From positions 1-64,000 of the forward strand of contig JAEZQY010000057.1 of assembly GCA_023441055.1 (NCBI GenBank): 64,000 nt of DNA. The letters are read 5' to 3'. Every line of letters begins with the position of its first letter. Position 1 is the first letter of the stretch. Both the position numbers and the translations under genes were made by a program. This document shows, piece after piece, positions 43,545 through 50,595 of this stretch. The notes under the pieces are model-generated. The model saw only the letters and a list, made by a program, of their open reading frames with translations. It was not told where the DNA came from and did not search any database. This DNA is from Bacillota bacterium (GTDB taxonomy: Bacteria > Bacillota > Bacilli > Paenibacillales > UBA4045).

Positions 43545-43574
43545 GGCGCTTTCCGTCGGGAGAGCGCCTTTTTT
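43545..43574 (+). terminator. Riboswitch-controlled terminator
   Basis: GGCGCTTTCC (43545-43554), GTCG loop, GGAGAGCGCC (43559-43568), then TTTTTT. It lies between the TPP aptamer and the first gene, and so is the likely off-state of the riboswitch. Confidence 0.88.
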
Positions 43575-43658
43575 ATTTGGATACAGAGCCCTCTCCGACC
43601 CTGAAGTCACTTAACTCGATTGTTCAATATTGATCTAGGAAGAGAGAGGGAGAGAAGC

Positions 43659-44675
43659 ATGCGTAGTAAAAGGTTTATCGCTCTATGGATGGCTATTTGT
43701 GTGGGAATGGTGGTTCTGGCAGCGGGATGTGGGCAGAATAATGCAACCAGCAGCGAAGGAGCATCGCAGGAAGGTGATTGGACAGAGGTCACGCTTGTGC
43801 TGGACTGGACACCGAATACGAATCATACCGGCTTATATGTGGCCAGGGATAAGGGTTTCTACGAAGAGGAAGGTTTGAAGGTCAGCATTCAGATGCCTGG
43901 CGAAGCGGGCTCAGATATGATGGTGGCCACTGGGAATGCACAGTTCGGTGTAAGCTATCAGGAGGGTGTGACGCTGGCGCGGATCGAAGGCGTGCCAATC
44001 GTATCGATTGCAGCAGTTATTCAGCATAATACATCCGGCTTCGCCGCACCTGCTGATAAGGGGATCAAGACGCCTAAGGATTTCGAAGGCAAGAAGTACG
44101 GCGGCTGGGGCTCGCCGATTGAGCAAGCGACGCTGGATCTGTTGATGAAGAAGGATCAGGCGGATGCTTCCAAGGTGGAGACGATCAGCATCGGGGATGC
44201 GGACTTCTTCACGGCGGTGAAGCGCGATATCGACTTCGCTTGGATCTACTATGCATGGACAGGCGTAGAGGCAGAGCTGCGCGGCGATCAGATCGATATG
44301 ATCTACCTGACCGATTACGCGAGTGAGCTAGATTATTACACACCTGTGCTAATTGCTAATGAGCAGTTGATTGCCGAGCAGCCAGAGCTGGTTGAGAAGT
44401 TCATGAAGGCGACTGCTAAGGGGTATCAGTTCGCGATTGATCAACCGCAGGAGGCTGGCGAGGTGCTGGCGGCAGCGGAGCCCGACTTGGACAAGGAGCT
44501 GGTCATCGCGAGTCAGAAGTGGCTGAGCCCGCGCTATCAGGATGATGCAGCCAGATGGGGGGAGCAGAAGCTCGAGGTTTGGAGCAATTACGCACAATGG
44601 ATGAGCAGCAACGAGCTGTTGTCCAAGCCGTTTGACCCGGAGGCCGCGTTCACGAATGCGTTCCTGCCGGAATAA
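43659..44675 (+). CDS. Thiamine-pyrimidine precursor ABC substrate-binding lipoprotein (ThiY-like)
   Basis: A 338-residue lipoprotein (lipobox LAAGC) of the NMT1/THI5-like family. The diagnostic start LDWTPNTNHTGLYVARDKGFYEEEGL matches binding proteins for hydroxymethylpyrimidine or its formylamino precursor, such as B. subtilis ThiY. GYGG-like KKYGGWGSP and FAWIYYAW are further family patterns. ATG at 43659 follows AGGGAGAG. It is the first gene after the TPP riboswitch, and the operon continues with a thiamine-binding-type protein, a permease and an ATPase. Confidence 0.92.
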   Translation: MRSKRFIALWMAICVGMVVLAAGCGQNNATSSEGASQEGDWTEVTLVLDWTPNTNHTGLYVARDKGFYEEEGLKVSIQMPGEAGSDMMVATGNAQFGVSYQEGVTLARIEGVPIVSIAAVIQHNTSGFAAPADKGIKTPKDFEGKKYGGWGSPIEQATLDLLMKKDQADASKVETISIGDADFFTAVKRDIDFAWIYYAWTGVEAELRGDQIDMIYLTDYASELDYYTPVLIANEQLIAEQPELVEKFMKATAKGYQFAIDQPQEAGEVLAAAEPDLDKELVIASQKWLSPRYQDDAARWGEQKLEVWSNYAQWMSSNELLSKPFDPEAAFTNAFLPE

Positions 44676-44695
44676 TGTGAGGGAGAGTGTCTATT

Positions 44696-44992
44696 ATGGC
44701 TAATGCGCTGCTAAGTATACAGATTATTCCGAAGACGAAGAATGGGGAAGATGTCATTCCTTATGTGGATAAGGCAATCGCCGTCATTGACCGATCAGGC
44801 GTTAAGTATCGAGTCAGTCCACTGGAGACAACTATGGAGGGTGAACTGGATCAGTTGCTGGCTATTGTGAAGGAGATGCATGAAGCGATGGTCGAGGCAG
44901 GCTGCCCGAGCGCGCTCGCGCAAGTGAAGATCGCCTATAATCCGAATGGGATGTCGATGGATAAATTAACGGAGAAGTATGATACCAAATGA
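44696..44992 (+). CDS. MTH1187/YkoF-type thiamine-binding family protein
   Basis: A 98-residue protein of the MTH1187 (thiamine_BP) ferredoxin-like fold: ALLSIQIIPKT at the start, DRSGVKYRVSPLETTMEGE in the middle. YkoF of B. subtilis, with the same fold, binds thiamine. ATG at 44696 has GGGAGAG 8 nt upstream; the GTG three codons earlier overlaps that site. The next gene overlaps its stop (ATGA). Its place inside the TPP-regulated ABC operon suggests cytoplasmic binding of the imported pyrimidine or of thiamine (inference). Confidence 0.88.
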   Translation: MANALLSIQIIPKTKNGEDVIPYVDKAIAVIDRSGVKYRVSPLETTMEGELDQLLAIVKEMHEAMVEAGCPSALAQVKIAYNPNGMSMDKLTEKYDTK

Positions 44993-45771
44993 GGACTAGC
45001 TTGCGCGATAAGATCAATAAGGGATGGCCGCCGGTAACGGCGGTCCTCCTTATGTTAATCATCTGGCAGCTGGCCGTCATCTTCTTCGAGGTGGAGAAGT
45101 GGCTGCTTCCTGGTCCAATTGATATCGCCCGAGAGATGGTCGCTTCCTTCCCCAGATTAATGATGCATACATGGTCTACTGTTCGCAATTGCCTGGTGGG
45201 CTTCACTGTCGGCGCAGTATGCGGCATCGTGACCGCGCTGGCCATGCATCTGTACAGGCCGATCAAGAGCACACTGGCAGCCGTATTGGTGTTCACGCAG
45301 AATATTCCCATCATCGTGCTGGGGCCACTGCTGGTCGTCTGGTTCGGGTTCGGCTTATTGCCGAAGGTCATCATTATCGCGCTCGTCTGTTACTTCCCGA
45401 TCGCGGTGTCCATGATGAATGGGCTGGCTGATCCCGATCATGCCATGAGGAACTATATGCGGATGCTCGGCGTGAGCCGGCTGCAGATGCTGTTCAAGCT
45501 GGAAATTCCGCATTCGCTCGGGCATTTATTCTCCGGTCTTAAGATCTCCGCTACATACAGCGTAATGGGTGCCGTTATTTCGGAATGGCTCGGTGCGAGT
45601 AAAGGGATTGGTTACTTCATGACCTTGTCCTCTTCGGCCTATCGCACGGATCGCGTATTCGCTTCTATATTGGTTGTTGTTGTGCTCAGTCTATCGCTCT
45701 ATGCTTTAATTGGTCTAATTGAGCGGCTAGTGCTAAGCTGGAAGCCACATAGCGCGAAGGAGGAGGAATGA
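44989..45771 (+). CDS. ABC transporter permease for thiamine precursor (ThiX-like)
   Basis: A 260-residue BPD_transp_1 permease with six predicted helices. The EAA-type loop is NYMRMLGVSRLQMLFKLEIPHSLGHLFSGLK, which contacts the ATPase. SEWLGASKGIGYFM near residue 200 is typical of the taurine/nitrate/HMP importer group. The start overlaps the previous stop as ATGA, so translation is coupled. The role in uptake is inferred from the riboswitch and the ThiY-like partner. Confidence 0.92.
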   Translation: MRTSLRDKINKGWPPVTAVLLMLIIWQLAVIFFEVEKWLLPGPIDIAREMVASFPRLMMHTWSTVRNCLVGFTVGAVCGIVTALAMHLYRPIKSTLAAVLVFTQNIPIIVLGPLLVVWFGFGLLPKVIIIALVCYFPIAVSMMNGLADPDHAMRNYMRMLGVSRLQMLFKLEIPHSLGHLFSGLKISATYSVMGAVISEWLGASKGIGYFMTLSSSAYRTDRVFASILVVVVLSLSLYALIGLIERLVLSWKPHSAKEEE

Positions 45772-45773
45772 GC

Positions 45774-46544
45774 ATGCATAAGCTGGAGCTGCACGAAATC
45801 GGCAAGTCGTTCAGCGGGAAGAGCTATGATTCGGTCGTCTTGTCCAATCTCTCGCTCTATGTGAAGGACGGGGAGTTCGTATCGATTCTAGGCCCGTCCG
45901 GCAGCGGCAAGAGCACGCTCTTCCATATGATTGGCGGCATTCTGAAGCCGGATCAGGGTCGTATTCTTATCGATGGCAAGGATGTTACCGGGGCACGCGG
46001 ACATATTAGCTTCATGCCCCAAGCCAATACGCTGCTGCCATGGCGTAATGTGCTTGATAATGTGGTGCTGGGGCAGGAGATCGCCGGTGGATTCGATAAG
46101 CGCGCGGCTAGACAGGAGGCACGGTTATGGCTGGAACGTGTCGGACTAGCGGGTTATGAACAATCGTATCCGCATATGCTGTCAGGCGGTATGCAGCAGC
46201 GTGTAGCCTTCCTCCGCGCTCTATTGAGCCCACAGTCCATCATGTGTCTAGATGAGCCGTTCGGGGCGCTTGATGCGCTTACACGCGTGGAGATGCAGCG
46301 CTGGCTGATGGGCATCTGGGAGGAGAATAAGCGCTCCGTGCTGTTCGTCACACATAGCATCGAGGAAGCGCTATTCCTGTCGGACCGGATCTATGTGCTG
46401 TCAGATAAGCCGACCAGCGTGCTGGAGGAAATTCAGATCCCCTTCGCTAGGCCGCGCAGAGATGAATTGCTGCATGATACCCGATTTATCGAATGGAAGA
46501 GCCGGATCTACGATCTGATGCGGAAGGAATCGATGCCCTTATGA
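45774..46544 (+). CDS. ABC transporter ATPase for thiamine precursor (ThiZ-like)
   Basis: A 256-residue importer ATPase of the SsuB/TauB/ThiZ group. Walker A GPSGSGKST, Q-loop FMPQANTLLPWRNVLDNV, signature LSGGMQQRVAFLRAL, Walker B IMCLDEPFGALD and VTHSIEEALFLSDRI are all intact. ATG at 45774 is preferred because AAGGAGG lies 9 nt upstream; the ATG at 45768, overlapping the permease stop, sits almost on that site. It energises the permease encoded just before. Confidence 0.92.
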   Translation: MHKLELHEIGKSFSGKSYDSVVLSNLSLYVKDGEFVSILGPSGSGKSTLFHMIGGILKPDQGRILIDGKDVTGARGHISFMPQANTLLPWRNVLDNVVLGQEIAGGFDKRAARQEARLWLERVGLAGYEQSYPHMLSGGMQQRVAFLRALLSPQSIMCLDEPFGALDALTRVEMQRWLMGIWEENKRSVLFVTHSIEEALFLSDRIYVLSDKPTSVLEEIQIPFARPRRDELLHDTRFIEWKSRIYDLMRKESMPL

Positions 46545-47329
46545 AGTACTATGATGCGCATATCCATCTAGACAAGTATGAGCCGGCGCTTCGTGAGGAG
46601 CTGCTGGCTGTGCTCGGGCATGACGTGGAAGCGGTCGTTGCGGTCTCGATGAACGAGAGCTCCTGCAAGGTTAATCTGGAGCTGGCTCAGGCGCTCCCTG
46701 GCAAGATCTATCCCGCCTTCGGCTATCACCCGGAGCTGCTGTTGCCGCGCGAGGGTGAGCTGGAATCGCTGCTGCAATGGATGAACGAGCATCACGCGGA
46801 TGCGGCAGCGATCGGGGAGGTCGGTCTTCCCTATTACGCGCGCAAGGAGGCGGAGGCAGCCGGCCAGCCCTTCGATCTGGCTCCGTACATCGCGATGCTG
46901 GACCAGTTCGTCCGTCTGGCGGTGCAACTGGATAAGCCTATTGCCCTGCATGCGGTATACGAGGATGCAGCTGTTGTCTGCGACCTGCTGGCGCGGCATG
47001 GCTGCACGCGCGCCCACTTCCATTGGTTCAAAGGAGATCAGGCTACAGTGGAGCGGATGGCGGCGCATGGCTACTACATCTCAATTACACCGGATGTCGT
47101 CTATGAGGAAGAGATTCGTGAGCTGGCGCGAAGTTATCCGATCGATCTCATGATGGCGGAGACGGATGGGCCTTGGCCATTCGAAGGGCCATTCTCGGGT
47201 CAGGCTACACAGCCAGGCATGGTGAGACGCGTGATCGAGGAGATCGCCGCCATACGTGGTTTGTCTGTCGCGGCAACGGCTGATTATATCGCTCGTAACA
47301 CGAGAAGGCTGTACCGGATAGACGAATAA
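46541..47329 (+). CDS. TatD-family metal-dependent hydrolase at the end of the thiamine operon
   Basis: A 262-residue amidohydrolase-fold protein. The metal ligands of TatD enzymes are all there: His7 and His9 (DAHIHLD), Glu in GEVGLPYY, His in ALHAVYE, His in HFHWF and Asp in AETDGPWPF. Typical TatD proteins are called 3'-5' DNases, but the family also hydrolyses other bonds. The ATG overlaps the stop of the ThiZ-like gene (ATGA), and there is no other promoter, so it belongs to the TPP-regulated operon. A role in processing the imported pyrimidine is a plausible inference. Confidence 0.88.
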   Translation: MKYYDAHIHLDKYEPALREELLAVLGHDVEAVVAVSMNESSCKVNLELAQALPGKIYPAFGYHPELLLPREGELESLLQWMNEHHADAAAIGEVGLPYYARKEAEAAGQPFDLAPYIAMLDQFVRLAVQLDKPIALHAVYEDAAVVCDLLARHGCTRAHFHWFKGDQATVERMAAHGYYISITPDVVYEEEIRELARSYPIDLMMAETDGPWPFEGPFSGQATQPGMVRRVIEEIAAIRGLSVAATADYIARNTRRLYRIDE

Positions 47330-47336
47330 TGGGATA

Positions 47337-47490
47337 TCAAAATAAGCCGCTGCCTCTGCTACGAGGGAGCGGCGTTCTGTTATTATCGGGCCCCCTTGCG
47401 GGAGCCCTCAATGGGAGATGATACAGCATCGGCGATGAGATCCCTTGGAGAGTCCACGGTTACTTAGTCGGATTGAAAATGGCATCCGAG
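47337..47490 (-). ncRNA. Structured RNA candidate, copy A
   Basis: Best read on the minus strand. Elements in order are: hairpin TCGGAT/ATCCGA (47489-47468), TAACCGTGGA (47462-47453), a variable part, and a 35-base core identical to copy B (47418-47384). The core contains GGGCTCCC-GCAA-GGGGGCCC (47407-47388). A GC-rich hairpin (GCCGCT/AGCGGC with CCTC/GAGG, 47373-47346) follows, then TTATTTTG. The core stem is fully paired with a GNRA loop only on this strand. It may also serve the tatD gene as a terminator from the other side. Confidence 0.55.
47384..47418. repeat. 35-bp direct repeat, copy 1
   Basis: Identical over 35 bases to 47963-47997, in the same orientation, 579 bp apart. It forms the core of structured element A. 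No third copy was noticed in this window. Confidence 0.95.
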
Positions 47491-47570
47491 CAACTGAAAT
47501 CTGAATCTGTTGTTGCGTAGTACGAGAATGCAGACCAGACCCATATTGTGCAGGAGAACGTAGAAACTGT

Positions 47571-47604
47571 TCAAAAGAAAAAACAACCAAAAAAATCGGC
47601 TGTT
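47571..47604 (-). terminator. Terminator of the small membrane protein gene
   Basis: On the minus strand, AACAGCC pairs with GGTTGTT (one G-U) around a T-rich loop, and TTTTCTTTT follows. It lies directly after the stop codon of the 29-residue gene. Confidence 0.65.
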
Positions 47605-47614
47605 TCATCGTTGA

Positions 47615-47704
47615 CTAAAAAATCAGATTCCATATGTATTTAATCCCATCCCATAAAGCTAAGGCCAATATAACCACTAATACCATTTTTAGAAACTTCT
47701 TCAT
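47615..47704 (-). CDS. Small single-pass membrane protein, 29 residues
   Basis: A tiny gene reading MKKFLKMVLVVILALALW and then a short amphipathic end (DGIKYIWNLIF): a basic start followed by one membrane helix. GGAGG lies 6-7 nt before the ATG, a weak promoter (TTAGCA at 47756-47751, TATTAA at 47732-47727, 18 bp apart) precedes it, and a terminator with T-tract follows. These signals together make it credible despite the length. It lies between the two structured RNA copies. I do not recognise a family; type I toxin peptides and small membrane regulators look similar. Confidence 0.55.
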   Translation of the reverse strand: MKKFLKMVLVVILALALWDGIKYIWNLIF

Positions 47705-47874
47705 GAGTGTACCTCCATAGATGTCATTAATACTATTACGATTGGGGTTCTGCTAAGTTTCATATTGAAGGGTGTTAATGCCCGGACAAGACTATGAATT
47801 ACATTGATGGTCACGAGAAGAGTAATAGTTGCTTTTTGATAAATTCTAAACTCTAGGATGCCTTTCACCACCAA
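47701..47874 (-). CDS. Possible 57-residue ORF coupled to the small membrane protein
   Basis: An open frame ends TGA overlapping the ATG of the 29-residue gene (ATGA). It contains a hydrophobic stretch (ATITLLVTINVIHSLVRAL) and a second one (PIVIVLM). No good ribosome binding site is seen before TTG 47874 or the GTGs after it. The frame continues open upstream to about 47916, just after the terminator of structured element B. It may be a real coupled partner or a decayed fragment of a longer gene; I lean slightly towards non-coding. Confidence 0.25.
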   Translation of the reverse strand: MVVKGILEFRIYQKATITLLVTINVIHSLVRALTPFNMKLSRTPIVIVLMTSMEVHS

Positions 47875-47916
47875 ACTGCCACGAACACTCTTATCCGGCA
47901 GGAATAAGCTTCAAGT

Positions 47917-48075
47917 AAAAACAATAAAACCGCACAACCATAAGGGTTTGCGGTGTTGTTAATATCGGGCCCCCTTGCGGGAGCCCTCAATGGGAGAGGA
48001 GAAACCGGATGAAGAGCTTATGGGGAAACGTAAGCCTTCTCCGCGGTTATCTACGACATCTCTCGATGCCGATAT
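47917..48075 (-). ncRNA. Structured RNA candidate, copy B
   Basis: Minus-strand order: hairpin CGGCATC-gaga-GATGTCG (48071-48054), TAACCGCGGA (48049-48040), a hairpin GGAGAA/TTCTCC with GCTTA/TAAGC, the 35-base core (47997-47963) with its GCAA-capped stem (47986-47967), a terminator hairpin ACCGCA/TGCGGT (47954-47929), then TTTATTGTTTTT. Layout and spacing match copy A while the flanking stems differ but remain paired. A minus-strand TATAAT at 48106-48101 could drive it. It lies between the small-protein gene and rsmD. Confidence 0.6.
47963..47997. repeat. 35-bp direct repeat, copy 2
   Basis: Identical to 47384-47418. It is the core of structured element B. Confidence 0.95.
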
Positions 48076-48112
48076 ATTCAGGATAACCCGATTCTTGAAG
48101 ATTATACATCGC

Positions 48113-48142
48113 TTTTCAAATCTCGAGCGATTATGGTACGAT
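48113..48142 (+). promoter_or_regulatory. Putative promoter of rsmD-coaD
   Basis: TTTTCA (48113-48118) and TACGAT (48137-48142) are 18 bp apart with TGG before the -10. It is 52 bp upstream of the rsmD start. Confidence 0.4.
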
Positions 48143-48194
48143 GATGAAAAAGTTGGCAAGCTATCTTATGGGCACTTGAGAAAGGAATCAGGGC

Positions 48195-48764
48195 ATGAGG
48201 GTTATATCTGGAACTGCAAAAGGCAGGACGCTGAAGGCGGTGCCGGGTAAGCGGACACGTCCGACTACGGATAAGGTGAAGGAAGCTGTATTCAGCATTA
48301 TTGGGCCATACTTCGATGGCGGTAAGGTGTTGGATTTGTTCGCTGGCACGGGCGGATTGGGGATTGAAGCACTGAGCCGCGGCGCCGAGCAGGCGATATT
48401 CATCGATATGGATCCGGTGAGCGTATCAGTCATTCGGACGAATCTGCAAGCCGCTCAGCTGCAGGAGCGGGCAGAGATTTATCGCAATGAAGCGATGCAA
48501 GCGATTAAGCAATTAGCCAAGCGAGGGCTGGTATTCGATTATATCTTCCTCGATCCGCCCTATCGGATGGTGAACATGGACGAACTGGCGATCGACATGT
48601 TGAATAAGGGATTAATCGCCGAGCAGGCAACGGTTGTAATTGAGCATGATACAGAGGTGCATTACGCGGATCAGATTCAAAGCTTGACATGCATACGGAG
48701 AGCCAGCTATGGCGAGATTACAGTCTCCATCTACACGAATGAACTCACAGAAGAAAGGAAGTAG
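48195..48764 (+). CDS. rsmD: 16S rRNA (guanine966-N2)-methyltransferase RsmD (YlbH)
   Basis: A 189-residue rRNA methyltransferase acting on the 30S subunit. RVISGTAKGRTLKAVPG, the SAM loop VLDLFAGTGGLGIEALSRG and the catalytic FLDPPYRM are all diagnostic. AAAGGAA lies 8 nt before the ATG. coaD follows 4 bp after the stop, as in B. subtilis (ylbH-ylbI). In Bacillus a structured 'ylbH leader' has been reported upstream of this gene. The element upstream here is better formed on the opposite strand, so equivalence is open. Confidence 0.95.
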   Translation: MRVISGTAKGRTLKAVPGKRTRPTTDKVKEAVFSIIGPYFDGGKVLDLFAGTGGLGIEALSRGAEQAIFIDMDPVSVSVIRTNLQAAQLQERAEIYRNEAMQAIKQLAKRGLVFDYIFLDPPYRMVNMDELAIDMLNKGLIAEQATVVIEHDTEVHYADQIQSLTCIRRASYGEITVSIYTNELTEERK

Positions 48765-48768
48765 GCTT

Positions 48769-49251
48769 ATGAAATCAGCCGTATACCCAGGAAGCTTCGA
48801 TCCTGTTACATTCGGTCATCTGGATATCATTAAGCGCGCTGCGGATGTGTTCGATCATCTGACTGTCGCAGTGCTGATTAATCCGAGCAAGAAATCGCTG
48901 TTCACGGTTGAGGAGCGAATTGTGCTGTTGCGCGAGGTAACCAAGGAGCTGCCCAATGTGCATATCGACGGCTTCCAGGACTTGCTGATTCATTATATGC
49001 GCGACAAGAATGTGAATGTGATTGTTAGAGCGCTCCGCTCTGTCTCCGACTATGAATTAGAGCTGCAGCTTGCGACAATGAATCGGAAGCTAGGGGATCA
49101 TGTGGAGACGCTGTTCATGACGTCCAGCCCGCAGTATTCCTACCTAAGCTCAAGTATCGTGAAGGAGATCGCCATGTTCAACGGACCTGTATCCGAGCTG
49201 GTTCCACCTATTGTCGAGCAGGCGATGCGTGCGAAGTATAGTGTGAACTAA
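48769..49251 (+). CDS. coaD: Phosphopantetheine adenylyltransferase CoaD
   Basis: A 160-residue enzyme that makes dephospho-CoA from 4'-phosphopantetheine and ATP. The nucleotidyltransferase motif YPGSFDPVTFGHLDI is near the start. VRALRSVSDYELELQLATMNR and the late SSSIVKEIA motif are typical. ATG at 48769 follows AAAGGAAG; the longer frame overlaps rsmD out of frame and was rejected. Cotranscribed with rsmD. Confidence 0.97.
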   Translation: MKSAVYPGSFDPVTFGHLDIIKRAADVFDHLTVAVLINPSKKSLFTVEERIVLLREVTKELPNVHIDGFQDLLIHYMRDKNVNVIVRALRSVSDYELELQLATMNRKLGDHVETLFMTSSPQYSYLSSSIVKEIAMFNGPVSELVPPIVEQAMRAKYSVN

Positions 49252-49290
49252 CAGCATAGCTTGCGTTTAATGGATCAATGACTCCGTGAT

Positions 49291-50463
49291 TCAGCGGTTT
49301 AGCTGTCGTCTTGAATAAATACGCATCAACAGCAAGCTAATTATTAACGCGATGAGCAGGAAGATCTGCGGATAACGCATAGCGAATGGCCAGAGCTCCA
49401 TCGTCATGTAAGCGGGGCTGGATTGCGCCTGAGAATTGGGCGGGCTGCCTGCTGACGAGTCAACGATACGCCGCAGGAACGGCTGCCCGAACACCATAAC
49501 CAGTGCGATTGCAAGCACGGCCTGCACCACTCTGGCGATCAGATAACGGGTGTATCGAAGCTGGCTTCCCCGCAAGAGGGAATGGATATGGGCGTGTTGC
49601 AGCAGTCCGCCCCATGCCAGCATGGCGCTGAGGGCGATTAACTGACTCATGATGGAGTCTGGCTGCATGAGCGCTATATATTGCGCACCAAGGTGAATCT
49701 CCAGCAGACCGGCCAGCGCTGCGTTGATGGCAGGGTCTAGAGGAAGCCCCCATTCTTGGGCCATTCGTATGAGCACCGCAAGGATCATGATCAGTCCGCC
49801 GAGCTGCATTAATCGCTGCAGGGAGTCTGCAACGCTGTCTCCCAGCATGCTGCCGAAGGATCGTTGGGGTATGTCATCGACGCATGCCGCTGGTCCGATC
49901 GTGAGAAGGTTATCCGGATCAACAGTGGAGCTTCTGTGGTAATATCGGGCCAGACATGCGATAATCAGCCATGACGTATAGTACACACCTGCTAGAAGCA
50001 GTCCCAGCGCAGCATGATGCAGTAAGACGATGCCGATGACGGTCAGCAGAAGTATGGGATGAGCTCCTCCAGTAAGCATGAGCACGCGTTCGGCTTGGAC
50101 GAGCGTGATACGTCCCTGCTTATGCAGCAGGCAAGCTCGTTCGATCACATAGGGCTGGCCAGTGAGCAGGTTGGATAAGAGCGAGGATGTAAGACGTGCT
50201 GGAATGCGCAGCCAGCTTTGGACCGCCCGTGCTAATAGGCCGCTTAGCTTGCCTGGGGCACGTTGCGCTAACGCAATCTCACACAGGATGAAATAAGGCA
50301 AGAGGGCCGGGAATAGCGTACCCCACCAATATTGCAATCCATTCATGGAGGCGGTGAACGCTTCCGATGGATGGAGAATGACCGTGATTACGAATACAAT
50401 CGCGAGCAATCCGAGCAGGATCGTAATTAGCCTCGATACATAGTGTGAGGAATTCGCATGCAT
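49291..50463 (-). CDS. ylbJ: Sporulation integral membrane protein YlbJ
   Basis: A 390-residue multi-pass membrane protein with about eight to ten helices and the family patterns WWGTLFPALLPYFILCE and LLTGGAHPILLLTVIG. YlbJ is needed for proper spore formation in B. subtilis, where it is sigma-E dependent; recent work places it in forespore-directed transport of small molecules. ATG at 50463 has GGAGG 5 nt upstream. It is convergent with coaD and divergent from ylbL, so it is transcribed alone. I saw no convincing sigma-E promoter upstream. Confidence 0.88.
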   Translation of the reverse strand: MHANSSHYVSRLITILLGLLAIVFVITVILHPSEAFTASMNGLQYWWGTLFPALLPYFILCEIALAQRAPGKLSGLLARAVQSWLRIPARLTSSLLSNLLTGQPYVIERACLLHKQGRITLVQAERVLMLTGGAHPILLLTVIGIVLLHHAALGLLLAGVYYTSWLIIACLARYYHRSSTVDPDNLLTIGPAACVDDIPQRSFGSMLGDSVADSLQRLMQLGGLIMILAVLIRMAQEWGLPLDPAINAALAGLLEIHLGAQYIALMQPDSIMSQLIALSAMLAWGGLLQHAHIHSLLRGSQLRYTRYLIARVVQAVLAIALVMVFGQPFLRRIVDSSAGSPPNSQAQSSPAYMTMELWPFAMRYPQIFLLIALIISLLLMRIYSRRQLNR

Positions 50464-50595
50464 GGCAGCCTCCATACCTCTACTGAGTGTGTTGTGCTAT
50501 AGTTTACGATTGCGGTTTGCAAAATAGACCAAGCCATCCCAGCAATGGTGATGCACCGGTCAACTGAATAAGCCTCAGCTATGGGAGATGGATGG

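Noticed and set aside
47408..47608. 66-residue minus-strand frame within the tatD-rsmD interval
   Set aside because: It runs through the small gene's terminator and structured element A, has no ribosome site and no protein-like pattern.
47975..48250. 91-residue plus-strand frame before rsmD
   Set aside because: It covers structured element B and overlaps the rsmD start out of frame; no ribosome site and an unlikely composition.
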